DNA of 7,429 nt from JBBITW01 sp037440525 (GCA_037440525.1 JBBITW010000171.1:1-7429); one strand, 5' to 3'. Positions 1 to 6,552 are shown, counted from the first letter of the stretch. Numbers and translations: made by a program. The notes: generated by a model from the sequence alone, not told the origin.

Positions 1-38
1 TGTCATTCCGAGCGAAGCGAGGAATCTATAGAATGACA
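1..38. repeat. Palindromic intergenic repeat
   Basis: The ends tgtcattc (1-8) and gaatgaca (31-38) are perfect 8-bp inverted repeats around a 22-nt interior. The interior offers a second pairing, attcc (5-9) with ggaat (21-25), enclosing the GC-rich core gagcgaagcga. A repeat beginning tgtcattccgagcgaagcg is familiar from intergenic regions of many draft genomes, so I read this as a REP-like dispersed element. It may be cut by the window edge. No second copy occurs in the window. Confidence 0.6.
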
Positions 39-49
39 TTACGACACAG

Positions 50-74
50 CCTCTTCGGAGAGAGGGCGAGGGGG
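50..74 (+). repeat. Dispersed GAGAGGG-type repeat, copy 1
   Basis: The segment reads as a decayed fold-back, cctctt-cgg-agagagg, followed by gcgaggggg. It resembles the repeat at 2143-2180 (ggggagaggg then gaggggg) and the cccctctcccc at 7388-7398. Elements of this purine-rich layout are common between genes in draft genomes of several Gram-negative phyla. The short match length leaves some doubt that it is homologous. Confidence 0.45.
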
Positions 75-190
75 ATTTAAGTAAATGGGAGGGCAAAATT
101 AAACGAAGAAATATTGTTCAAAATAAATTAGTAATATCAGTGGATTACAAATTTCATTTAAACCAAAATATATTGAATAAGGAGGGCGAT

Positions 191-820
191 ATGAAGAGAG
201 ATATTTTTAAAATAGGAGTCATAATGGTTTTAATTATGTTTATGTCCATTACTCATGTATATTCACAAGCAGATGTGGAAAAGGAAAAAGAGATTCTTTT
301 AAAGAAACAGGCTCAGGCAGAAATACCAGCCGAAACTCAAAATTATATAATTGGTCCAGAAGATGTTCTATATATTCATATATGGAGGGAGGAAAATCTC
401 TCTAAAACTGTTATGGTGAGAATAGATGGAAAGATATCCCTTCCCTTGATAGATGAGATTCAGGCATCAGGATTAACACCCCTTCAATTAAAAGATATCG
501 TAAGAGAAAAATATAAGGATTTTATTGATGATCCAATGATAACAGTTATTGTCATGGAAGCAAACAGTTCAAAGGTTTACATTTCAGGGAAGATCAAGAA
601 TCCAGGGGTATATCGTTTGAGAAGTGAAACTACAATTGCTCAGATCATTTCGATAGCAGGGGGATTTACAGAATGGGCAGATCAAAGCAAGATCATCCTC
701 CTTAGAAAAGAAGATGGTAAGGAAAAAAGGATGACCGTTAATTATAAGAAGATTATAAGGGGAGATGATCTCGAATCAAATATAGTCCTGAAGCCAGGAG
801 ATACTATAATAGTTCCTTAG
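191..820 (+). CDS. Wza-type polysaccharide export protein (Poly_export + SLBB)
   Basis: This is a 209-residue periplasmic/outer-membrane export protein for extracellular polysaccharide. Residues 1-25 form a signal peptide (MKR, then a GVIMVLIMFM core, probable cleavage after VYS). The Poly_export domain covers about 52-124 and opens with YIIGPEDVLYIHIW. An SLBB domain (about 127-180) carries VYISGKIKNPGVY and the IAGGFTEWA turn, and the chain ends LKPGDTIIVP. I chose the ATG at 191 because GGAGGG lies 4 nt upstream; a GTG at 140 is in frame but has no ribosome site and would put a charged stretch before the signal peptide. There is no Cys in the signal region, so unlike classical Wza it is not an obvious lipoprotein. 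It is short and lacks a C-terminal membrane helix. It leads the cluster and resembles the export proteins of PEP-CTERM/exosortase loci. Confidence 0.9.
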   Translation: MKRDIFKIGVIMVLIMFMSITHVYSQADVEKEKEILLKKQAQAEIPAETQNYIIGPEDVLYIHIWREENLSKTVMVRIDGKISLPLIDEIQASGLTPLQLKDIVREKYKDFIDDPMITVIVMEANSSKVYISGKIKNPGVYRLRSETTIAQIISIAGGFTEWADQSKIILLRKEDGKEKRMTVNYKKIIRGDDLESNIVLKPGDTIIVP

Positions 821-840
821 AAATTTTGAAAGGGAAAAGA

Positions 841-2106
841 ATGAAAAAAATAATTTTAATCTCTATACTAACAATTTTATCTATCCCAGAAATCTGTCTA
901 TCAGATATTAGGGAAATAATGAGAGAGCTTCATCCTTCCGTTACCATTCAGGAAGAGTATAATGACAATATAAACCTCACACACAGAAATAGAAAAGAGG
1001 ATTTTATTACAACCCTCTCCCCGGGTTTAAAGTATTCGACATCAAGGGTTACTTACGGAATCGATCTCGATTATAGAGCTGGTTTTGTATTTTATGCAAA
1101 AGAGGATGAGAATAATTATATAAGTCATAATGGTAATCTCAATTTATGGATTAAAACAAGTCCAGAGCTCACCTTCAGGGTAAGAGACTATCTGATACGC
1201 TCAGATGAGATAAGAGAGAGAGAGTATGTCCCCGGAGCAATAGAGGGGCAATATATCCTCGGAAGGACAACGAGGAGAGTTCCTTATATAAGGAATATAT
1301 TTGAGCCGTCGATGGAATATAAATTTGGAGAGGAAAATTTGGTATCACTTCTATATCGAAATAATATCTACGATATCGAAAGCAAACAATTTCGAGATAG
1401 TCGTGAGGATTCGATAAATCCTGCTCTATCTTACTGGTTCAACGTAAAGAATGGAATTTTATTAGAATATCAATTCACTTTGGGTCAATTCCAGCGATCA
1501 CCAGATCTTTTAGGACACATGGCATCTGGCCGCTATATATACAGATTTGATCCACGGACATCCATGTTTGTGGAACATACCTTCTTTTCTCGAAATTTTG
1601 AATCTCCAAATACTGATTATTTAATCCATAGACCAACGATTGGGATAGACCATGCCTTTACGCCAACGATGAGGGGCAGGGGACAGATAGGTTATTTCTT
1701 TTATGATCCAGAAAGGGGTTCGAAAAAAGAGGGATTATTCTATAACATCAATTTTTCCAAGACTGCTGAAAAAACAGTTTATTCCATATCTTTCAATGGG
1801 GGCTATACAGAGGATTATTTTTCTGCTGAGAATATTGGGTTTACCAGATATCATAGAATCTTAGGAAATATTACCCAAATGGTATGGGAGAATTTTAAGG
1901 TTGAATTATTAGGTTCTGCTGAAAGGGCAAAATATATGGGCAATAGGGTTGATAACATATGGAGCGTTAAGGCAATTGGTTCTTATATCCTCTTAAAATG
2001 GTTAACAGTATCTCTTGAATTTTCTCATAGGGAGAACCATTCAAAAATTGATCAATACGATTACAGTGAATACAGGGGATTGTTTAAGATTTCTGCAACA
2101 TTTTAG
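841..2106 (+). CDS. Outer-membrane β-barrel protein of an exopolysaccharide locus
   Basis: The 421-residue product has a signal peptide (MKK, then IILISILTILSI, probable cleavage near CLS-DI). It then shows alternating polar/hydrophobic, aromatic-rich strands throughout, and ends ISATF with the terminal Phe typical of Bam-assembled barrels. The early segment EEYNDNINLTHRNRKEDF followed by LSPGL (about residues 38-63) matches the start of BBP2-type barrels and of the β-barrel protein regularly found in PEP-CTERM polysaccharide loci. The ATG at 841 has AGGG 6 nt upstream and is preferred over an in-frame TTG at 826. It begins 20 nt after the export gene. It probably helps pass polymer across or anchor it at the outer membrane; that role is inferred from context. 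A general porin is the alternative. Confidence 0.8.
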   Translation: MKKIILISILTILSIPEICLSDIREIMRELHPSVTIQEEYNDNINLTHRNRKEDFITTLSPGLKYSTSRVTYGIDLDYRAGFVFYAKEDENNYISHNGNLNLWIKTSPELTFRVRDYLIRSDEIREREYVPGAIEGQYILGRTTRRVPYIRNIFEPSMEYKFGEENLVSLLYRNNIYDIESKQFRDSREDSINPALSYWFNVKNGILLEYQFTLGQFQRSPDLLGHMASGRYIYRFDPRTSMFVEHTFFSRNFESPNTDYLIHRPTIGIDHAFTPTMRGRGQIGYFFYDPERGSKKEGLFYNINFSKTAEKTVYSISFNGGYTEDYFSAENIGFTRYHRILGNITQMVWENFKVELLGSAERAKYMGNRVDNIWSVKAIGSYILLKWLTVSLEFSHRENHSKIDQYDYSEYRGLFKISATF

Positions 2107-2142
2107 TTATATAGGATTTCGCAAAAATAATTTTGAATATTT

Positions 2143-2180
2143 CCCTACTCGTCGGGGAGAGGGTTAGAAGAATGAGGGGG
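2143..2180 (+). repeat. Dispersed GAGAGGG-type repeat, copy 2, inside the operon
   Basis: This occupies most of the 87-nt spacer between the β-barrel and chain-length genes. It reads ccctactcgtcggggagaggg, shown here as ccctactcgt + cggggagaggg, then a short link and gaggggg. It keeps a partly paired ccct/aggg fold. It ends right before the AAAGGAG ribosome site of the next gene, so it sits in the transcribed spacer rather than at an operon end. Confidence 0.55.
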
Positions 2181-2193
2181 AAAGGAGATAAAA

Positions 2194-3729
2194 ATGATTA
2201 ATCCTAAAAAGTCTTTTAATATTTATGACTATATTGAAATTGCATATAGACGCATATGGTATATCATAATTCCTTTCATAATCATTATTATGGGCACAAT
2301 AGTATATCTTCTTATTGTACCTAAACTATATCGTGCATCAACACTGATCCTTGTTACTCCACAAAAAGTTCCTGAGGCATTTATTAAGGCTACAGTGAGT
2401 TCAAAGATAGAGGACCGTCTCCAGTCAATTGCTCAGGAGATAATGAGTCGAACAAGGATTGAAAATATAATCACCGAGTTCAATCTCTACTCAGAAGATA
2501 GGAAGTCAAGAAATCTTGAAGAATTGGTTGAGCGCGTAAGGAATAATATAAAGGTAGATATAAAAGGTAAAGAAGGATACTTTACGATTTCTTATACAGG
2601 AAGGGAGCCAAAGATTGTGGCCGCTGTGACAAACAAGCTTGCCTCTATGTTTATAGAGGAAAATTTAAAACTTAGAGAGCTTCAGGCTCAGGGGACATCA
2701 GAATTCCTCTCCTCGGAGCTTAAAACGACAAAGGAGAGGCTTGAAAATCAGGAAAGGTCTATTACCGAATTTAAAAGAAGATATATGGGAGAACTACCCG
2801 AACAGAGGGATGCAAATCTTAAGGTTCTTGAACAGCTTCAACTTAATTACCAGAGAATTGGTGAAAGCATCAGGGCAGCACAGGATCGAAAGGTTATTCT
2901 CCAGAAACAGCTTTCAGACATTGAGCTAATAATCACTGCATCTGCAAAAAAAGATGAATTTGGTGAATCGCAGATCTTTCCTCTTCAAATGGGTTTGCCT
3001 GTGAGGAATCAGACAAAGAGCCAAAGCGAGGTAAAACTTGAGCAATTAAAGAGGGAACTTTTAGAGTTACAATCCAAGTATAAGGAGAAACATCCTGATA
3101 TTATCCTGACAAAAAAGAAGATAAAGGAACTTGAGGCTAAGATAGGGACCTCCGGTTCTGAAAAGGTCGATTCAGAAGAGTTAAAGGACGAAGTTTTATC
3201 TTCTAAATCAGGGACAAAAATGATTGATGAAACAGATGTAAAGTTAAATCCCCGTTACAAAGAGATAGAGAGCCAGATTGTTGCAACTCAACTCGAGATA
3301 GAGAGATTGAGGGAGGAGGAATCAAAGGTTAAGGCACAGATCAATAAATATCGTGAGCGTATTGAGACCACCCCTTTAAGAGAACTTACCCTTGCACAGC
3401 TTACAAGGGATTATCAAAATACGAAGGAAATTTATGAATCCCTTCTTAAAAAGAATGAAGAGGCACAGCAGGCAGAAAACCTTGAGCGCCGTCAGAAGGG
3501 AGAGCAGTTTAAAGTTGTAGATCCAGCAAGGGTTCCTGAAAGACCTTTTAAACCTGATGTGCCTAAGGTTCTACTGATGGGGTTTATTCTTGCATGTGGC
3601 GGAGGTTTTGCTCTGGCATTCATTCGTGAACAGATGGATCGATCATTCAGGGATGCAGAGGACCTGGAGGCAACCTTTGGTATAAAAGTCCTTGCGAATA
3701 TACCAAGAATAGAGAAGAAGGCAGCCTGA
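2194..3729 (+). CDS. Wzz/GNVR polysaccharide chain-length determinant
   Basis: This 511-residue inner-membrane polysaccharide co-polymerase sets polymer length and couples to the export protein. A Wzz domain starts at about residue 10 with the first membrane helix at 21-42 (IWYIIIPFIIIIMGTIVYLL). A long, charged coiled coil in the periplasm follows (about 160-435, including KEKHPDIILTKKKIKELEAK). The Pro-rich VVDPARVPERPFKPDVP (441-457) then leads into the second helix (459-478). This is the typical GNVR layout. The tail (DAEDLEATFGIKVLANIPRI) matches the stretch that normally precedes a fused kinase in Wzc, but the protein stops there. The kinase is a separate gene two positions downstream. 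AGGAG lies 6 nt before the ATG. Confidence 0.92.
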   Translation: MINPKKSFNIYDYIEIAYRRIWYIIIPFIIIIMGTIVYLLIVPKLYRASTLILVTPQKVPEAFIKATVSSKIEDRLQSIAQEIMSRTRIENIITEFNLYSEDRKSRNLEELVERVRNNIKVDIKGKEGYFTISYTGREPKIVAAVTNKLASMFIEENLKLRELQAQGTSEFLSSELKTTKERLENQERSITEFKRRYMGELPEQRDANLKVLEQLQLNYQRIGESIRAAQDRKVILQKQLSDIELIITASAKKDEFGESQIFPLQMGLPVRNQTKSQSEVKLEQLKRELLELQSKYKEKHPDIILTKKKIKELEAKIGTSGSEKVDSEELKDEVLSSKSGTKMIDETDVKLNPRYKEIESQIVATQLEIERLREEESKVKAQINKYRERIETTPLRELTLAQLTRDYQNTKEIYESLLKKNEEAQQAENLERRQKGEQFKVVDPARVPERPFKPDVPKVLLMGFILACGGGFALAFIREQMDRSFRDAEDLEATFGIKVLANIPRIEKKAA

Positions 3730-3742
3730 ATGAGGTGAATAT

Positions 3743-4735
3743 ATGTATACACAATTTTATCGATTAAAAGAGAAGCCTTTTGAGATAACACCTGACCCGA
3801 GATTTCTCTATCTCAGTGAGAATCATCGGGAGGCCTTAGCCCATCTCACATATGCTGTAAAAGAAAAGAAGGGATTCACTGTAATTACAGGGGAGGTTGG
3901 AACAGGGAAGACAACCCTCGTCCAGTCACTCCTTTCACAGCTTGATGGGAATACGAGGACTGCCTATATCTTTAATCCAACACTTGGCCCAACAGATTTT
4001 CTCCACTATATCTGTGAGGACCTCGGGATTAAAGGTCAGAGGAGATCAAAACGCCAGGACCTTATTGATTTACAAAATTTCCTCCTCAACTCTTATTCCC
4101 ATAATGAAAATGTTGTGTTGATTATTGACGAGGCACAGGGTCTCGATCCAAAAGTCCTTGAAGAGGTGAGGCTTCTGACAAACCTCGAGACACCAAAGGC
4201 AAAACTTCTCCAGGTTATCCTGATGGGACAGCCCGAACTTAATAATATATTGAATCAAAACCAATTTCGACAATTAAAGCAGAGGATAACACTCCGTTAT
4301 CATATTAATCCTTTGAGTAAGGAAGAGACAAAGAAATATATCTATCTCCGTTTAACCAGGGCAGGGGCAGTTGATCCAAATATATTTACAGAGAAGGCGA
4401 TAAGAGAAATATACAGATATACAAAGGGCATTCCGAGGATGATAAATATTGTTTGCGATAATGCACTTATTACAGGCTATGCAACAGACAAAAAGATAAT
4501 TGATAAAAAGATAATTAGCGAAGTTATAAGAAACCTCGAAGGAAAGGATTTTAAGAAAAAAAGTAAAAAGGCCATCTTAATACTGGTGGTTATTTTATTA
4601 ACAATTTTTCTAATAATAAGTAATCCTTTATGGGAAAACCATATGGAATCCATTTTTGATGATATTTTTAAAATTGCTTTAAGATCAATCGATCTCATTT
4701 ACAAAAGTATCCAGAATCTTTTTAACAGGATTTAG
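3743..4735 (+). CDS. ExeA/GspA-like AAA+ ATPase of the polysaccharide locus
   Basis: The 330-residue product begins MYTQFYRLKEKPFEITPDP, the usual opening of ExeA-type secretion ATPases. Walker A is GEVGTGKT (50-57), Walker B VVLIIDEAQ (124-132), and a sensor-like LMGQPEL is at 160-166. Arg-containing RQLKQRI lies at 176-182, and the lid carries KGIPRMINIVCDNAL (228-242). A basic stretch (KKKSKK) precedes one membrane helix (about 276-293) and a short amphipathic tail. ExeA itself has a periplasmic peptidoglycan-binding domain after the helix. Here only about 37 residues follow, so that domain is absent. A homologous ATPase is a standard member of PEP-CTERM polysaccharide loci, but its exact job is unknown. 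It starts 13 nt after the chain-length gene with GAGGTG as ribosome site. Confidence 0.88.
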   Translation: MYTQFYRLKEKPFEITPDPRFLYLSENHREALAHLTYAVKEKKGFTVITGEVGTGKTTLVQSLLSQLDGNTRTAYIFNPTLGPTDFLHYICEDLGIKGQRRSKRQDLIDLQNFLLNSYSHNENVVLIIDEAQGLDPKVLEEVRLLTNLETPKAKLLQVILMGQPELNNILNQNQFRQLKQRITLRYHINPLSKEETKKYIYLRLTRAGAVDPNIFTEKAIREIYRYTKGIPRMINIVCDNALITGYATDKKIIDKKIISEVIRNLEGKDFKKKSKKAILILVVILLTIFLIISNPLWENHMESIFDDIFKIALRSIDLIYKSIQNLFNRI

Positions 4736-4752
4736 ATAAGAAGGGAGGTTTC

Positions 4753-5718
4753 ATGAGCAAGATTTATAAAGCCCTTGAAAAGGCTGAGAAAGAAAGAGGC
4801 ATGGTAAAGGACCTTTCACCTGTTGCTGGAGAGGCTGAGAGGGAGATTAAGAAAAAGGATAAGGAAATTTTATTCTCCCAGGTGGAGACAGAAAATATTT
4901 ATGATGAGAGGCTTGTAGCCTTATCTCAAAGATCCTCCCTTCCTTCAGAACAGTTCAGAAAATTGAGGACTCAGATATTAAAAATGAGAATCCCCGATCC
5001 TCCAAGGACAATAATGGTAACGAGTTCAACAAATAATGAAGGTAAGACCTTGATTGCCGCAAACCTTGCAATAGGAATAGCCCATCATTTTAATATCCAT
5101 GCACTTCTTGTAGATTGTGACCTAAGGAATCCTCAGATTGAAAAACTATTTGGTTTAGAAAGCAGAAAAGGGCTTTCTGATTATCTGCTCGGAGATGGTG
5201 ATCTTTCGCAATATTTTTTAAAAACCTCAATTGAAAAGCTTCTAATACTACCTGGTGGATCGGCTCAAGAAAACCNNNNNNNNNNCCCGGCCGAGATTCT
5301 GGACTCTAAGAAAATGGAGCTTTTAGTAGAAGAGTTGAAGTCCCGTTACAATGATAGATTTATAATCTTTGATACCACGCCCATTCTCGCAACATCTGAA
5401 CCAGGGATTCTATCAAAGATTGTGGATGGAGTTCTTCTGGTTGTAAGAGGGGGGGTAACGCCGAGGGAGACTGTTGAGCAGGCTATCTCAAATATCGAAA
5501 ATAATAAGATACTCGGGTTTGTTCTTAACGATGTAAAATTCAGGTCTTCTTCACTATTTTCACGTTATTTTGGATCTGATGGTTATTATTACAGATATGG
5601 TTATGGATATGGTTATAGGCATAAAAAAGGTAAGGAAGAAGATAAGGGTTTTTTAAATAATATAAAGAGGTTTAAAAAAATTTTCGATAGAACTAAAAAT
5701 TCTAAATCAACCTTTTAA
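4753..5718 (+). CDS. Stand-alone bacterial tyrosine autokinase (CpsD/Wzc kinase type)
   Basis: This cytoplasmic BY-kinase is expected to act with the chain-length protein at 2194-3729, cycling between phosphorylated and free states to control polymer assembly. The N-terminus MSKIYKALEKAEKER is typical of the PEP-CTERM-locus subfamily. SEQFRKLRTQI (65-75) is the oligomer-contact region. Walker A is SSTNNEGKTL (91-100), Walker A' LLVDCDLR (118-125) and Walker B FIIFDTTP (203-210). A Tyr cluster (Y278-280, 282, 284, 286, 288) is the likely phosphorylation tail, followed by a basic end. GGGAGG precedes the ATG. Ten N at 5276-5285 give four unknown residues just before PAEILDSKKM. The family normally reads N-P-A-E there, so the gap probably hides nothing. 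The 321-residue length includes those four. Confidence 0.93.
   Translation: MSKIYKALEKAEKERGMVKDLSPVAGEAEREIKKKDKEILFSQVETENIYDERLVALSQRSSLPSEQFRKLRTQILKMRIPDPPRTIMVTSSTNNEGKTLIAANLAIGIAHHFNIHALLVDCDLRNPQIEKLFGLESRKGLSDYLLGDGDLSQYFLKTSIEKLLILPGGSAQENXXXXPAEILDSKKMELLVEELKSRYNDRFIIFDTTPILATSEPGILSKIVDGVLLVVRGGVTPRETVEQAISNIENNKILGFVLNDVKFRSSSLFSRYFGSDGYYYRYGYGYGYRHKKGKEEDKGFLNNIKRFKKIFDRTKNSKSTF
5276..5285. other. Ten-N scaffold gap inside the kinase gene
   Basis: The gap joins ...gaaaacc to cccggcc.... It keeps the kinase frame open but adds four undefined codons between QEN and PAEIL. Overlapping the two flanks by the shared cc would remove 12 nt, exactly four codons, and restore the familiar NPAE motif. 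The N run is therefore best treated as a fixed-size join, not a measured gap. Confidence 0.9.
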
Positions 5719-5720
5719 TT

Positions 5721-6215
5721 ATGGAATGGTATGTGATTCAAACCAAGGTCCGGAAAGAAGAGGAGGCAAGTTCTTACCTCTCAAATAAGGGAATTGAGAT
5801 CTTCAATCCCTGGATAGAATCATTTTTGTCGAGAAACGGGCGAACCATCAAGGAATTGAAGCCCCTATTTCCGGGTTATATCTTTGGAAAATTCGATATC
5901 GAGATAAATTATCCTTTAGTGAGATGGGGGAGAGGAGTAAAGTGTGTCCTTGGTTTTGGTGGCTATCCAGTTCCCGTTGCAGAAGAGGTGATAACAATTA
6001 TAAAAGAAAGAACCGATGAGAGAAATATTGTAAAGATCAAGAAGGATTTCAAACCCAATGATGTAGTGAGGATAAAGAGTGGACACTTCAGAGACCTGAT
6101 TGGAATATTTGAAAGATGGGTTTCAGATAGTGACAGGGTAAGGATCCTTTTGAATTTGATCGGGTATCAGCCTTCTGTGGAATTACATTATTCAATGATA
6201 GAAAAGGTAGCCTAA
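5721..6215 (+). CDS. RfaH-like NusG paralogue, operon-specific antiterminator
   Basis: The 164-residue protein has an NGN domain (about 1-100) and a KOW domain (about 108-164). It opens EWYVIQTKVRKEEEA and carries PLFPGYIF (48-55), the NusG-family core. RGV (71-73) followed by GFGGYPVPV parallels the RGV...FG.SP segment of RfaH, and LLNLIG (143-148) parallels RfaH's LLNLI. These favour the specialised RfaH branch over housekeeping NusG, which is longer and sits beside secE, L11 and L1. The factor would bind paused RNA polymerase at an ops site, suppress pausing and termination in long polysaccharide operons, and possibly recruit ribosomes. The ATG is 2 nt after the kinase stop with no clear ribosome site, so translation is probably coupled. 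An ops-like sequence lies 326 nt downstream. UpxY and LoaP types are the alternatives. Confidence 0.88.
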   Translation: MEWYVIQTKVRKEEEASSYLSNKGIEIFNPWIESFLSRNGRTIKELKPLFPGYIFGKFDIEINYPLVRWGRGVKCVLGFGGYPVPVAEEVITIIKERTDERNIVKIKKDFKPNDVVRIKSGHFRDLIGIFERWVSDSDRVRILLNLIGYQPSVELHYSMIEKVA

Positions 6216-6219
6216 ATTA

Positions 6220-6250
6220 AGGATTCAAGTGATTAGGATCCAAGGGTTCA
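6220..6250 (+). repeat. Left octamer array of cassette 1
   Basis: Units on the + strand are aggattca (6220), a degenerate agtgatt (6228), aggatcca (6235) and agggttca (6243). They are the reverse complement of the tgaaccct-type units at 6446-6477. The segment 6233-6252 aligns as an inverted copy of 6460-6480 with few mismatches and one indel. The array begins 4 nt after the antiterminator stop codon. Confidence 0.7.
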
Positions 6251-6271
6251 AGTTTTGAAGAGAAAGTAAAA

Positions 6272-6448
6272 TTGTTTAAGAGTTTTAAAGAATTAAAAGT
6301 TTGGCAGAAAGCATATAGATTATCTATTCCATTGTCAAGAGATTTAGGATTTTTAAAAGATGAAGAGTCAAAATTACTCCAGAAAGAAGTTGGAGATGTT
6401 GAAAGGATGCTCAAGGGTTTAATTAAATCATTAAATAAAAAATCGTGA
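6272..6448 (+). pseudogene. Four-helix-bundle (S23/IVP family) gene with internal deletion
   Basis: Reading from a possible TTG at 6272 gives about 58 residues. The first part, FKSFKELKVWQKAYRL, is the standard start of S23-family four-helix-bundle proteins. The last part, RDLGFLKDEESKLLQKEVG then DVERMLKGLIKSL, is the standard end. The middle, including the RRA.SIP.NIAEG signature and helices 2-3, is missing. Only SIPLS bridges the two ends. Against the intact paralogue at 6608-6970, about 60 codons are lost, in frame. There is no ATG and no good ribosome site. The TGA stop overlaps the first unit of the right repeat array. Residue differences from the intact gene are large, so the two are not a recent duplication. 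A functional mini-protein is possible but unlikely. Confidence 0.7.
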
Positions 6449-6477
6449 ACCCTTGAATCCTTGAACCCTTGAACCCC
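6446..6477 (+). repeat. Right octamer array of cassette 1
   Basis: There are four perfect-length tandem units of 8 nt: tgaaccct, tgaatcct, tgaaccct and tgaacccc. The array is the inverted counterpart of the one at 6220-6250 and supplies the stop codon of the gene remnant. Confidence 0.85.
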
Positions 6478-6483
6478 TAATAT
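6453..6483 (+). promoter_or_regulatory. Weak candidate promoter before the ops leader
   Basis: TTGAAT (6453-6458) and TAATAT (6478-6483) are separated by 19 nt, longer than the optimal 17. Initiation near 6490 would put the hairpin and ops element about 25-60 nt into the transcript, where ops sites usually lie. The -35 falls inside the octamer array, so it could be accidental. Confidence 0.22.
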
Positions 6484-6515
6484 GGCAGGGGAAAAGAAAA
6501 AAATAAAAAAATTAT

Positions 6516-6538
6516 TTCGAATTGGCCTCCAATTCGAA
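6516..6538 (+). promoter_or_regulatory. Perfect 10-bp hairpin directly before ops
   Basis: ttcgaattgg (6516-6525) pairs perfectly with ccaattcgaa (6529-6538) around the loop cct. The hairpin ends 2 nt before the ops-like element. On the + strand the nearest T run (6553-6558) is 14 nt away, too far for an intrinsic terminator. On the minus strand the flank is T-rich, so it could terminate transcription from the right. I favour a leader RNA hairpin acting with ops. Confidence 0.6.
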
Positions 6539-6540
6539 TC

Positions 6541-6552
6541 GGCGGTAGCCTA
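6541..6552 (+). promoter_or_regulatory. ops-like (JUMPstart core) antiterminator recruitment site
   Basis: The sequence is GGCGGTAGCCTA. The E. coli ops element is GGCGGTAGCGTG; positions 1-9 and 11 are identical, with changes only at 10 and 12. Enterobacterial ops is recognised by RfaH on the non-template strand of a paused RNA polymerase. GGC (6541-6543) can pair with GCC (6548-6550) around the GGTA loop, one pair more than the small ops hairpin known in E. coli. A T run follows (6553-6558). It lies on the same strand as, and 326 nt after, the RfaH-like gene and upstream of the genes at 6608 and 7043. I see no other copy in the window. Confidence 0.72.

Larger units (their letters stand above)
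6220..6480 (+). mobile_element. Decayed four-helix-bundle cassette 1
   Basis: A four-helix-bundle gene remnant is enclosed by inverted octamer arrays (6220-6250 and 6446-6477). The bounding inverted repeat is about 20 bp. No transposase is present and I see no clear target-site duplication, so movement is inferred from the layout and from the similar build of the unit at 6571-7025. Confidence 0.4.

Noticed and set aside
145..174. Possible promoter TTACAA / TATATT before the first gene
   Set aside because: The predicted start of transcription would fall at the ribosome site itself (181-186), leaving almost no leader. The match is easy to find in AT-rich DNA.
140..190. Longer GTG-started form of the export protein
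   Set aside because: No ribosome site before 140, and the extra residues would displace the signal peptide. GGAGGG sits correctly before the ATG at 191.
826..840. TTG start for the β-barrel gene
   Set aside because: It overlaps the region serving as ribosome site for the ATG at 841 and would put extra basic residues ahead of a normal signal peptide.
3492..3791. Minus-strand open frame across the chain-length/ATPase junction
   Set aside because: It is antisense to well-supported coding sequence and shows no recognisable protein or ribosome site.
6206..6214. Second ggtagccta, at the end of the RfaH-like gene
   Set aside because: It lacks the leading GGC of ops and is simply the codons for Val-Ala-stop.
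6217..6414. Minus-strand 65-residue frame over cassette 1
   Set aside because: It is the complement of the four-helix-bundle remnant, which explains the open frame.
6446..6477. CRISPR-like array
   Set aside because: Units are 8 nt with no spacers; it is a simple tandem repeat.
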